Position numbers and translations under genes: made by a program. A stretch of 64,000 bases of DNA from Bacteroidetes bacterium UKL13-3 (GTDB lineage Bacteria; Bacteroidota; Bacteroidia; UKL13-3), in the NCBI GenBank assembly GCA_001602415.1, contig CP012155.1, positions 3,172,530 through 3,236,529 on the forward strand. The letters run 5' to 3'. Positions 26,454 through 33,847 of the stretch are shown piece after piece. The notes under the pieces are model-generated. The model ran no database searches. It saw nothing but the letters and a program-made list of their open reading frames with translations, and was not told the DNA's origin. The first letter of the stretch is position 1; each line of letters opens with the position of its first letter.

Positions 26454-27052
26454 AACTAGTAGTAGAACAAGTTGTAGGATACATGCTAAAAGTAATGAAG
26501 TCTGGAATTAAAATTACTACTTACCGATACGAGTTTAATGCTATTCGACATGCTGACTACGGAACGTTTTTAAATTTGGTGAAAGGTCCGTTACCTTTTA
26601 TGATGAAGTGGCATAACGGAGTTATTAGTGAAGGGTCTCATAATCCAAATTACGATTGCGATTTTGAAGGATTGTATAAGTCTGGTCCATCACTTATGCT
26701 ATTTTATAAAAAATGCATGATGGAATATGGGAAAATAGAGGATAAGGATATACCAGATAATATTTTCCATAAAGTAGTTACATTCGAGATAGCTATTCGC
26801 ATGCATGCCAACAATTATAAACTATTAAGTACGATTGAAAGAACAGATTTAATTACTGTGATTGAAGTATTGTGCGCACATAAGAACATTAACGAAACGC
26901 AAAAAGAAAAAGTTCAAAAGGCCCGTGAATTCGTTAATATGATTAAACATTTCAAACACCAATTTCCTACTTGGGAAGAAGGAGTACGCCACTTTAAAGA
27001 GGGCTATAAGGTGTTGATTGAACATGATCTGTTAATATTCAATAATCATTGA
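26450..27052 (+). CDS. Unknown protein coupled to the type IIG enzyme
   Basis: A 200-residue protein with no family I recognise. Its ATG overlaps the restriction enzyme stop (ATGA), so it is translationally coupled. The sequence is mainly helical with aromatic-rich patches (YRYEFNAIRHADYGTFL, KGPLPFMMKWHNGVIS) and a basic C-terminal half (MIKHFKHQFPTWEEGVRHFK). There is no signal peptide or membrane segment. Candidate roles are an accessory or control subunit of the restriction enzyme or an independent defence gene; nothing in the sequence decides. A later in-frame ATG (MLKVMKSGIK, 26483) is an alternative start without overlap. Confidence 0.7.
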   Translation: MKLVVEQVVGYMLKVMKSGIKITTYRYEFNAIRHADYGTFLNLVKGPLPFMMKWHNGVISEGSHNPNYDCDFEGLYKSGPSLMLFYKKCMMEYGKIEDKDIPDNIFHKVVTFEIAIRMHANNYKLLSTIERTDLITVIEVLCAHKNINETQKEKVQKAREFVNMIKHFKHQFPTWEEGVRHFKEGYKVLIEHDLLIFNNH

Positions 27053-27360
27053 AAACCCTATACTCCATAGAACAAATAGAACCGCAGCAGGTTATTCAAA
27101 CCGGATGCAAACCCTTATTGGTTAATACCAATGAGCTTACCGACTATTTGGTTAAGTACGTAAAAGGGAATGTACCAGCACACATGCTTGCACGAGAGTT
27201 GATAGCTGCAGAGTTCTGTAAACTATGGAATATTCCGTTCCCGAATTGTGCCTTGGTTGATAGTGAAAAGCTAATTGAACTCTTTGAGAAGTTCGAATTA
27301 GGCCTTAAGCCAAAGACGGTTTATGATATTGATTATGCATTTTTCGAGGAGTTTAAGTAG
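27049..27360 (+). CDS. Short HipA-like (HipA_2) N-terminal domain protein
   Basis: 103 residues starting with TTG inside the preceding stop (TTGA overlap). The pattern PLLVNTNELTDYLVKYVKGN ... ARELIAAEFCKLWNIPFPN ... resembles the first lobe of HipA_2-type kinases (ligand strand, Val-Lys, then Asn/Arg-Glu-Leu-Ile-Ala helix and L-x-Ile-Pro). The complete family is over 230 residues and carries the catalytic Asp and metal-binding motifs in the second lobe; these are absent here. Either a remnant of a kinase toxin or a stand-alone regulatory domain. No in-frame continuation is visible in the 49 bp before the next gene. Confidence 0.55.
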   Translation: MKTLYSIEQIEPQQVIQTGCKPLLVNTNELTDYLVKYVKGNVPAHMLARELIAAEFCKLWNIPFPNCALVDSEKLIELFEKFELGLKPKTVYDIDYAFFEEFK

Positions 27361-27392
27361 TCTAAATGTCAATAATTTGTGCTAAAAAGAAT

Positions 27393-27463
27393 AAAAAAGT
27401 AACTTATAAGTGAATTATTTTGTAACATTGCGTGTGTTTAAAACATTTAAAAAAGTGACTTAT
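27393..27463 (+). promoter_or_regulatory. Two direct operator-like repeats at the toxin start
   Basis: AAAAAAGTRACTTAT occurs at 27393-27407 (R=A) and 27449-27463 (R=G), 56 bp apart. The first copy runs into the perfect palindrome ACTTATAAGT (27402-27411). The second sits in AAAAGT-N10-ACTTTT. They bracket the start of the toxin gene, where an XRE antitoxin would be expected to autoregulate. Confidence 0.45.
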
Positions 27464-27898
27464 TATACTTTTTTAAAAGAAAATGATGCTTACACCGAAG
27501 CGGATAAGTTCTTTAATAAATGTTTAACAAATGACAAGATAAGCGAACAAACAGACGAGTTAGTTGAGTGGATTAGGCTTATAGGCGAAAAGTATGGAGC
27601 AAAAGAGCGTTACTTTCGTTTCGAAAATGAAGCGGGAGCTTTACCACCAAAATTTGTCGAAAACAATCAATTACGGTTGTATATTTATAGAGTGAATGAA
27701 GGTATTGTTATTTTATCGAATGGTGGAATCAAAACAAAACAAACAGCACAAGAGTGTCCAAATGTAAAAGCTCATTTTCGGTTTGCCGATAAAATGTCAA
27801 AACAATTAAACGCCTTAATGGGGGAGAGGCGAGATAAAAATAAATGGAAACACAATCACCAACATAGAGGAGATAGAATTAACCGACTAATACAATAG
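27410..27898 (+). CDS. Putative toxin of a toxin-antitoxin(-chaperone) module
   Basis: 162 residues read from GTG at 27410; GTG at 27434 is an alternative that starts next to the conserved-looking TYYTFLKENDAYTEADKFF. The central part, WIRLIGEKYGAKERYFRFENE ... LRLYIYRVNEGIVILSNGGI, followed by AHFRFADKMSKQLNAL, has the strand order and basic/aromatic residues expected of RelE/HigB-like mRNA interferases. It is larger than the classic 90-110 residue forms. Directly followed (4 bp) by an XRE-type antitoxin gene, the HigB-first order. Toxin identity is inferred from size, composition and this arrangement; I see no unambiguous catalytic motif. Confidence 0.6.
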   Translation: MNYFVTLRVFKTFKKVTYYTFLKENDAYTEADKFFNKCLTNDKISEQTDELVEWIRLIGEKYGAKERYFRFENEAGALPPKFVENNQLRLYIYRVNEGIVILSNGGIKTKQTAQECPNVKAHFRFADKMSKQLNALMGERRDKNKWKHNHQHRGDRINRLIQ

Positions 27899-27902
27899 TA
27901 GA

Positions 27903-28322
27903 ATGAATGCATTTGACAAAATAAGCGCAAGAACAAGTTCGGTTGTTAAAAAACGGGTATCCCGCAATTTAGCAATCGCTGAACGTATTGATGAAATTTT
28001 GGAAGAGCAAAAATTAAAGCAAAAGGACTTAGCAAAAATGATGGGAAAACAGCCGTCTGAAATTAGCAAGTGGTTAACCGGTTTGCATAATTTTGAATTA
28101 AAAACTATTGAAGCAATTGAAACAGCATTGGGCTGCGATATTATCAGCATCACACAAAAAGAAGTCCACATTGTAAAAGCAGCTTCATCGTTTGTTTTAC
28201 TTGGGGACGGATGGGAAAAGTCAAAACAGATACAGGGCTCTTCGTCCAATAAACCAATACCTCGCAAGCGAGCAAGTGGAAGCCATTTGAGGAGCACACA
28301 TAGTTGGACTGTAGAATACTAA
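27903..28322 (+). CDS. XRE-family antitoxin with C-terminal extension
   Basis: 139 residues. A helix-turn-helix of Cro/CI type occupies about 28-82 (IAERIDEILEEQKLKQKDLA, then GKQPSEISKWLTGLHNFELK, then IEAIETALGCDI), as in HigA antitoxins. Beyond it is an unusual 50-residue tail (VHIVKAASSFVLLGDGWEKS ... HSWTVEY), hydrophobic and aromatic at both ends. Antitoxins of chaperone-dependent modules carry such a tail (the chaperone-addiction segment), while ordinary HigA antitoxins usually do not. It probably neutralises the upstream toxin and represses the operon through the repeats near 27393-27463. The stop is 4 bp before the SecB-like gene. Confidence 0.8.
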   Translation: MNAFDKISARTSSVVKKRVSRNLAIAERIDEILEEQKLKQKDLAKMMGKQPSEISKWLTGLHNFELKTIEAIETALGCDIISITQKEVHIVKAASSFVLLGDGWEKSKQIQGSSSNKPIPRKRASGSHLRSTHSWTVEY

Positions 28323-28326
28323 AATT

Positions 28327-28773
28327 ATGGCAAAGGCAAAAAAAAAACATGCATTTGAGGATATCATTTTAGCCGATATCAATATCACTTCTCAGGAAAT
28401 TATCAATGATGCTAAAAAGCCTATTTTGGCAACTGAGGTAGCAGAGTTTGACTTTAAAAGCACTTTTACTAAAACATTAGATGCCAAAGCTGGTTGGGCG
28501 TCAATAGAAATAAACGTTTCAGTTAAGCCTAAATTAATAGAGAACAAAAAAACAAAAGCCGAGGCAAGATTTATTATTGAATACCTGTACATCGCACCAA
28601 ACCTCGAAAATTTTGTTACTGAAAATAAGAAAGATGGTATTTTAATGGATGGAGAATTAGATGAATGGCTGATGCAATCAGCTATAAGTACTTCTCGCGG
28701 ATTAATTTTTGATAAAGTGCAAGGTACTTTTATGGAAGGTGCCATTTTGCCATTGAGTCCACCCCAACCATAA
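28327..28773 (+). CDS. SecB-like chaperone candidate, third gene of a TAC module
   Basis: 148 residues, close to SecB size (about 155). After a Lys-rich start, alternating strands (FDFKSTFTKTLDAKAGWASI, EARFIIEYLYIAPNLENFV) precede a helical end, ISTSRGLIFDKVQGTFMEGA followed by ILPLSPP. The last part resembles the SecB C-terminal pattern Arg-x-x-Ile ... Val ... Gly-Thr-Phe-Pro ... Pro-Val, allowing one gap. No signal or membrane segment. The order toxin, antitoxin, SecB-like matches the mycobacterial HigB-HigA-SecB (Rv1955-Rv1957) toxin-antitoxin-chaperone system. The call depends on distant similarity plus gene order and could be wrong. Confidence 0.5.
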   Translation: MAKAKKKHAFEDIILADINITSQEIINDAKKPILATEVAEFDFKSTFTKTLDAKAGWASIEINVSVKPKLIENKKTKAEARFIIEYLYIAPNLENFVTENKKDGILMDGELDEWLMQSAISTSRGLIFDKVQGTFMEGAILPLSPPQP

Positions 28774-28806
28774 TTTTTTATATCATATAACCCGTCTTCG
28801 TCCCAA

Positions 28807-29691
28807 ATGGCTAAATTCCTCAATACCGATTCATTAAATGAATGGATTCCTCGCTTGATTCAAGAAACAGAACGCGAGCTCGTCATTATTGTTCCATACA
28901 TTAAAACATCTGATAGAATTTTTAAACATCTTCAAGAAGCAAATGCTCGCGGTGTTGAAACCACATTAGTTTACCGTGAGAATAAATTACCGAAACCAGA
29001 GAAAGACAAACTAGCAGCATTGGATAATTTGAATTTATTTCATCATCCGAACGTGCACGCTAAGTGTTATTACAATGAAAAATATCTCATTATTGGCTCA
29101 ATGAATCTGTATGAATATTCTGAAAAGAATAATAGAGAAATGGGTGTTTTGTTGGCAATGAACGCTCCCTCAATTATATCTGATGACCATATAGCAATTG
29201 AAGATGCAAAAAATGAAATCAACACGATTATAACAGCGTCAACTTTTGAAAAGTACAGCAGAGAGACTAAGGCGGAAGGTTTTGAGATGGAGATTATTAA
29301 AACCCAGAAAGAAAAAGTTGAGTTGGAATGTAAAGAGATTAACAAGGTTTTTCTACATAAAAAATTCGAGCCGGTTGGAGAAAATAATTTCTGGGCTGCC
29401 ACCTGTAAAAACTACTTTGATAGAATAGATGTGGCTCTTGAGCACAGGGCTGTGCTTAATTTCCAATTTGATGAAGAACGTATTGAATCTATCTTTAAAA
29501 AAGTAGCCTCATACTATCATGAATACCGGTTTGATGGTTACAAGTTTTATTGGAGTCATTATAAAAGTTCTATCACCTTGTACCGAGATAAAAAACATAG
29601 AATGTGGCAAGACGTAAACAGAACGCAAGAATTAGAGAATTTTCGCAATGGAATTGATCAGTTAATTTCTTTTTTAAGACAGTTCATCTAA
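28807..29691 (+). CDS. Phospholipase D-like nuclease with a single HKD motif
   Basis: 294 residues. The N-terminal 150 form a PLD fold: ELVIIVPYIKTSDRIFKHL, ARGVETTLVYRE, then the HKD motif HAKCYYNEKYLIIGSMN (His84, Lys86, Gly97-Ser98, Asn100). The usual Asp is Glu91. Only one HKD is present, so the enzyme must dimerise, like Nuc/BfiI-type nucleases. The C-terminal half (170-294, rich in Glu/Lys and aromatic residues, YHEYRFDGYKFYWSHYKSSI) has no family I know and may bind DNA or a partner. Such proteins occur with restriction and helicase systems in defence islands, and this is the last gene of the island. It ends 2 bp before ykgJ-like. Confidence 0.75.
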   Translation: MAKFLNTDSLNEWIPRLIQETERELVIIVPYIKTSDRIFKHLQEANARGVETTLVYRENKLPKPEKDKLAALDNLNLFHHPNVHAKCYYNEKYLIIGSMNLYEYSEKNNREMGVLLAMNAPSIISDDHIAIEDAKNEINTIITASTFEKYSRETKAEGFEMEIIKTQKEKVELECKEINKVFLHKKFEPVGENNFWAATCKNYFDRIDVALEHRAVLNFQFDEERIESIFKKVASYYHEYRFDGYKFYWSHYKSSITLYRDKKHRMWQDVNRTQELENFRNGIDQLISFLRQFI

Positions 29692-29693
29692 CC

Positions 29694-30185
29694 ATGCTCA
29701 CCACTCCCACTCAAATAGCACCGCTTCTCGCAGCCAAAACCATCGACAATATTTTCTTCAAGAAATTTTTAAGGGGTGTTTCGTCTAAAGAAGTAGATGA
29801 ACGCATTCATCGGTTAAGTGAAACGGTATCGGCACAAATCGATTGTTTGGCTTGTGCTAATTGTTGCAAAAAATTAGAACCGGGATTAGAAGCAAGTGAA
29901 ATAGAAACCTTAGCAACCTTGAAACAGCAGGAGATTGATGCGTTTAAACAGCAATATGTTGCCTATGATGGCGAGGCTTTATATCTCCAAACAAAACCCT
30001 GCATGTTTTTAGATGATTGTGCCTGCACCATTTATGAAAACCGTCCTGCAGCATGTGCAGGGTATCCGCACCTCAACCAACCCGATATGAAATTTCGGAG
30101 AACGCTCTGGGAAAACTACAGTATCTGTCCTATTGTATTTAATGTTTTGGAGCAACTCAAAGAGGAATTGGGCTTTAAACGTTAG
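29694..30185 (+). CDS. YkgJ-type cysteine-cluster protein
   Basis: 163 residues of the YkgJ/UPF0153 family, thought to bind zinc or an iron centre. The Cys cluster is visible: CLACANCCKKLEPGL (three Cys near residue 45), CMFLDDCACTIYENRPAACA (four Cys) and a Cys in SICPIVF near 145. ENRPAACAGYPH is the family signature. Function unknown; a housekeeping gene. It begins 2 bp after the PLD-like gene, marking the right border of the island, although the short spacing means it might share its transcript. Confidence 0.85.
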   Translation: MLTTPTQIAPLLAAKTIDNIFFKKFLRGVSSKEVDERIHRLSETVSAQIDCLACANCCKKLEPGLEASEIETLATLKQQEIDAFKQQYVAYDGEALYLQTKPCMFLDDCACTIYENRPAACAGYPHLNQPDMKFRRTLWENYSICPIVFNVLEQLKEELGFKR

Positions 30186-30289
30186 GTGGATAGTACATCT
30201 CGCACTAAATAAAACCTATTGATAATCAGCGCTCACAGATGCTAAAATGTATTCAAGTACTTGTATTCCCCGAATGCAACCAATATTTA

Positions 30290-30297
30290 TATATTTG
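30290..30297 (+). promoter_or_regulatory. -7 promoter box TATATTTG upstream of the PPIase pair
   Basis: An exact TAnnTTTG match 36 bp before the ATG at 30334, predicting a leader of about 30 nt. A TTG at 30261 is too far (26 bp) for a canonical -33 element. Confidence 0.45.
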
Positions 30298-30333
30298 CAC
30301 TCGTTAAAAAAACTAAATCTATAATAACAATCT

Positions 30334-32331
30334 ATGAAGAGTACTTCTTTTCTATTAGTAGCAACATCATGTATCACTTCAGTTGCTTTGGCGCAAAAAC
30401 CTGCTGCCAAACTAACAGCAAACAAACCCTCAACAATTGCAGCCGCTCCTATAGCTACACCGTGGGTATTTACATTCGGTGCTGATACTGTTTACAAAGC
30501 AGAGTTTGAACGCTTATTGTCTAAAAACAAAAAAGATAAAGAACGCCCTACAGAAGCGGATGTTCGCGAATACCTTGAATTGTATCAAAAATTTAAGATG
30601 AAGGTTAAAGAGGCCGAGTTGTTAAAACTCGATACCATTGCTTCTTTTAAATCGGAGTTGGCAGGTTACCGCAAGCAGTTAGCCAATCCATACTTAACTG
30701 ATAAAAAGGTAAGCGATGGGTTAATCAAAGAAGCCTATGAGCGCATGAAACAAGAAGTAAATGCAAGCCATATTTTGATTAATTGTGCCGAAAATGCTTC
30801 AGCCAAAGATACACTAGCAGCTTACAACAAGATTTTAGCCATACGCAACCGCATTGTTAAAGGCGAAAATTTTGACAGCATTGCTTCTAAAAACTCAGAT
30901 GATCCATCGGCTGTAAAAAACTTTGGCAACCTTGGATGGTTCACTTCGTTTCAAATGATTTATCCGTTTGAAACACAAGCATACAACACACCTAAAGGAC
31001 AGGTTTCAATGCCTTTCCGCACCCGTTTCGGTTACCATGTTATTAAAGTGTTGGATAAACGTGTTGCACGTGGTGAGGTAAAAGTATCGCACATAATGTT
31101 GCAAACCGGACCAAGTGCAACCCAAGATGTAATTGATTTAGCCAAAGCAAAATCTGATACAGTGTATCAAAAGTTAATGGCTGGCGAATCATTTGAGAAG
31201 TTAGTTGATACGTATTCACAAGATCAAGGAAGCAAAGCAAATGCAGGTGTGATGAACTATTTTACCAGCTATAGCAACTATCCTGAACAATTTAAAGAAA
31301 CAGCATTCGCCTTAAATAAGGGTGATATTTCTAAACCATTTAAAACGGATTATGGCTACCATGTAATCAAAGTATTGGATAAAAAAGGTGTACCTGAACT
31401 TAAAGAAGTAGAAGAAAGCATCAAAAGTAAAGTGGGTAGAGATAGTCGTGCCGAAAGCAGTAAACTGGTTGTTGCCGAGCGTATCAAAAAACAAAATAAC
31501 TACAAAGAATACGCGGCAAACTTAAAAGAGTTTATGGCTTCTGTTGATACCACATTTTTACAAGCAACATGGATGCCTTCCGATAAACAGTTAACCACTA
31601 AACCGGTGATGAGTTTAGGCTCCAAAATGTATACCGTAACCGATTTTGCTGCTTATGCAAAAGGCAACCAAGAAGCTCGTCCGGGCGAAAACGTACAAAT
31701 GATATTAACCGGATTGTTCAAAAAATATAGCGATGAAGAAGCATTGAAATATGAGGAGAACCTATTAGAGCAGAAATATGCCGACTTCAGAAATTTAATG
31801 CAAGAGTATCACGATGGTATTTTGTTGTTTGACTTAACCGACAAAAAAGTATGGACCAAAGCTGTTTCTGATTCAACCGGATTAGAACGTTTTCATTCCA
31901 ACAACAAAGAAAAATACATGTGGAAAGACCGCGTAAAAGTATACACTTACACCTGTGTTGATGCGAAAGCCAAAAAAGAAGCATTGAAGATGGCAACAGC
32001 AGGAAAATCAGGTGATGAGATAAAAGCTAAAGTAAACAAAAAACTTGCAGGCTCATTAGTTATTACTGAAAATAAATACGAAAAAGCAGATGCCCAAGGT
32101 GAAAAATTCTGGGATAAAAAAGGTGTAGTTGATATGCCGAATGAAGCCAATGTGCTCAAATTTTTTGTAATAGAAGGCATTGTAGCTCCAGAGCCAAAAG
32201 CACTGAAAGATGCTCGCGGATTAATTACATCTGATTACCAAAATTACTTGGAAAAAGAATGGATTAACGAGTTGAAAGCAAAATACCCAGTAATTGTAAA
32301 CAACCAGGTTGTTGATTCATTATTCAAATAA
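30334..32331 (+). CDS. Periplasmic peptidyl-prolyl isomerase with two parvulin domains
   Basis: A 665-residue exported folding factor. Signal peptide MKSTSFLLVATSCITSVALA; an N-terminal helical SurA-N-like region (residues 45-135, FERLLSKNKKDKERPTEADV); then two PpiC/parvulin domains at about 140-240 (VNASHILINCAENAS ... FGYHVIKVLDKR) and 248-350 (VKVSHIMLQTGPSATQDV ... YGYHVIKVLDKK). A long C-terminal part (VDTTFLQATWMPSDKQLTT onward) is alpha/beta and unassigned, found in Bacteroidota PpiD/SurA-like proteins. Likely assists outer-membrane or secreted protein folding. Followed by a second, SurA-like gene beyond two hairpins. Confidence 0.88.
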   Translation: MKSTSFLLVATSCITSVALAQKPAAKLTANKPSTIAAAPIATPWVFTFGADTVYKAEFERLLSKNKKDKERPTEADVREYLELYQKFKMKVKEAELLKLDTIASFKSELAGYRKQLANPYLTDKKVSDGLIKEAYERMKQEVNASHILINCAENASAKDTLAAYNKILAIRNRIVKGENFDSIASKNSDDPSAVKNFGNLGWFTSFQMIYPFETQAYNTPKGQVSMPFRTRFGYHVIKVLDKRVARGEVKVSHIMLQTGPSATQDVIDLAKAKSDTVYQKLMAGESFEKLVDTYSQDQGSKANAGVMNYFTSYSNYPEQFKETAFALNKGDISKPFKTDYGYHVIKVLDKKGVPELKEVEESIKSKVGRDSRAESSKLVVAERIKKQNNYKEYAANLKEFMASVDTTFLQATWMPSDKQLTTKPVMSLGSKMYTVTDFAAYAKGNQEARPGENVQMILTGLFKKYSDEEALKYEENLLEQKYADFRNLMQEYHDGILLFDLTDKKVWTKAVSDSTGLERFHSNNKEKYMWKDRVKVYTYTCVDAKAKKEALKMATAGKSGDEIKAKVNKKLAGSLVITENKYEKADAQGEKFWDKKGVVDMPNEANVLKFFVIEGIVAPEPKALKDARGLITSDYQNYLEKEWINELKAKYPVIVNNQVVDSLFK

Positions 32332-32340
32332 CAATTGAGT

Positions 32341-32408
32341 GTTGCTGCAACCAGCAACCCATAAACAGATAACAGGCTTGTACGGAATAAAATCCGATAC
32401 AAGCCTGT
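32341..32408 (+). terminator. Tandem hairpins between the two PPIase genes
   Basis: GTTGCTG/CAGCAAC (32341-32358, 4-nt loop) is followed by a stronger stem: ACAGGCTTGTA (32372-32382) pairs with TACAAGCCTGT (32398-32408), and CGGA with TCCG inside, with one bulged A. No long T-run follows, so partial termination or mRNA end protection is as likely as full termination. Confidence 0.55.
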
Positions 32409-32464
32409 ATGATTTTAGGATAAGACAATTATCTGTATCTTGTGCACGTTTATACAAGGCAGTA

Positions 32465-33838
32465 ATGCAAAAAGTGAAATATACATTGAAACATATTGGT
32501 ATGATGCTGTTGCTCTCAATGGGAGTATTTTCGGCTATGGCACAAAATCAACCCGGCATGGTTATCGACCAAATTGTGGGTGTTGTGGGTGATAATATCA
32601 TTATGCAATCCGAAATTGAAATAGAATTTGCACAATTGCGTAAAGAGTTTCCACAAGCTCCTGATACCATGAAGTGCGAAATTTTAAAACAACGTTTGGT
32701 AGATAAAGTGATGTTGTGCAAAGCACAATTGGATAGTGTTGTGGTAAGCGATGACAGAGTAGAAGGTGAACTGGAAAAACGCCTGCAATACTTTGCCCGA
32801 CAAATGGGCGGGATAAAAGCCATGGAAGAGTTTTACGGAAAATCGATTACCGAGATTAAAGCCACCAACAGAGAAAAAATAAAAGACGGGTTATTGGTTC
32901 AGGAAGTCCAACAAAAGGCTCTTAAAGACATAAAAGTATCTCCCACTGATATTAAAAAGTATTTTAACGAACTTGCCGAAACCGACAGTTTACCTTTTTA
33001 CAGTGCCGAGGTTGAAATTGCACAAATTGTGCTGCAACCCAAAGTAAGTAAAGAGGCAAAAGAAATAGCCTACGAAAAAATATCGGAGTTACGTGAGCGC
33101 ATCGTTAATGGCGAGAGTTTTAATACGCTTGCCTTAATTTATTCGGATGATAAAGGCTCGGCAACCAACGGTGGTGATTTAGGATTTTTTACCCGTGGCG
33201 ATATGGTTCCCGAGTTTGAAGCAACAGCTTTCCGCCTGCGCCCCGATTCCGTTTCTAAAATAATCGAAACAAAGTTTGGTTACCATATCCTAAAACTTGT
33301 AGATCGAAAAGGAGATAATATTGATGTGCGCCACATCCTCATTCGTCCAAAAATTTTCACAACTGACATTCAAAAAGCACGTGAGCTATTGGATAGTATT
33401 TTATGGCAAGTAAAAATTGATTCGATAACATTTGAAAAAGCAGCTAAGAAATATTCAGACGATGTTCAAACCAAATCGAATGGCGGTTTTATAACCGAAG
33501 GATCTACAGGTACAACTAAAGTTCCGATTGATGAATTAGATAAGAGTTTATACTTCCGCATTGAAGGCATGAAAGCCGGAGAAATTTCCGAACCAGAACT
33601 GATAACCTTACCAGGGCCAGATAGAGAGCAAGCTTGGAGGGTATTATACCTTAAATCGGAAAGCAAACCCCACCGAGCCAACCTGCGTGATGATTACCAG
33701 AAGTTTCAGGCAATTGCCGAGAACCGTAAAAAAGCAAAAGCCCTCAACGATTTTATCAATAAAAATAAAAAGCAGTTTTACATCCACATATCGGATGAAT
33801 ATAAAAACTGTTTGAGTATACAAAACTTTATTAAGTAA
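32465..33838 (+). CDS. SurA-like periplasmic chaperone/PPIase
   Basis: 457 residues with signal sequence MQKVKYTLKHIGMMLLLSMG and cleavage after AMAQ. The SurA N-terminal domain begins IDQIVGVVGDNIIMQSEIEI; parvulin domain 1 is near 175-275 (YSAEVEIAQIVLQPKVSKEA ... FGYHILKLVDRKG) and domain 2 near 280-385 (IDVRHILIRPKIF). Same architecture as E. coli SurA, which escorts beta-barrel proteins to the BAM complex. The ATG at 32465 is chosen because it starts the signal peptide; the upstream open frame crosses the terminator hairpins. Co-directional with the larger PPIase and with the MoxR gene 9 bp downstream. Confidence 0.9.
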   Translation: MQKVKYTLKHIGMMLLLSMGVFSAMAQNQPGMVIDQIVGVVGDNIIMQSEIEIEFAQLRKEFPQAPDTMKCEILKQRLVDKVMLCKAQLDSVVVSDDRVEGELEKRLQYFARQMGGIKAMEEFYGKSITEIKATNREKIKDGLLVQEVQQKALKDIKVSPTDIKKYFNELAETDSLPFYSAEVEIAQIVLQPKVSKEAKEIAYEKISELRERIVNGESFNTLALIYSDDKGSATNGGDLGFFTRGDMVPEFEATAFRLRPDSVSKIIETKFGYHILKLVDRKGDNIDVRHILIRPKIFTTDIQKARELLDSILWQVKIDSITFEKAAKKYSDDVQTKSNGGFITEGSTGTTKVPIDELDKSLYFRIEGMKAGEISEPELITLPGPDREQAWRVLYLKSESKPHRANLRDDYQKFQAIAENRKKAKALNDFINKNKKQFYIHISDEYKNCLSIQNFIK

Positions 33839-33847
33839 AATATTAGC

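Noticed and set aside
30186..30333. Possible small RNA or leader upstream of the PPIase genes
   Set aside because: Only a -7 box is visible; no stable hairpin or riboswitch-like conserved core was seen.
32339..32464. Longer N-terminus of the SurA-like protein
   Set aside because: It would translate two terminator-like hairpins, and the signal peptide begins at 32465.
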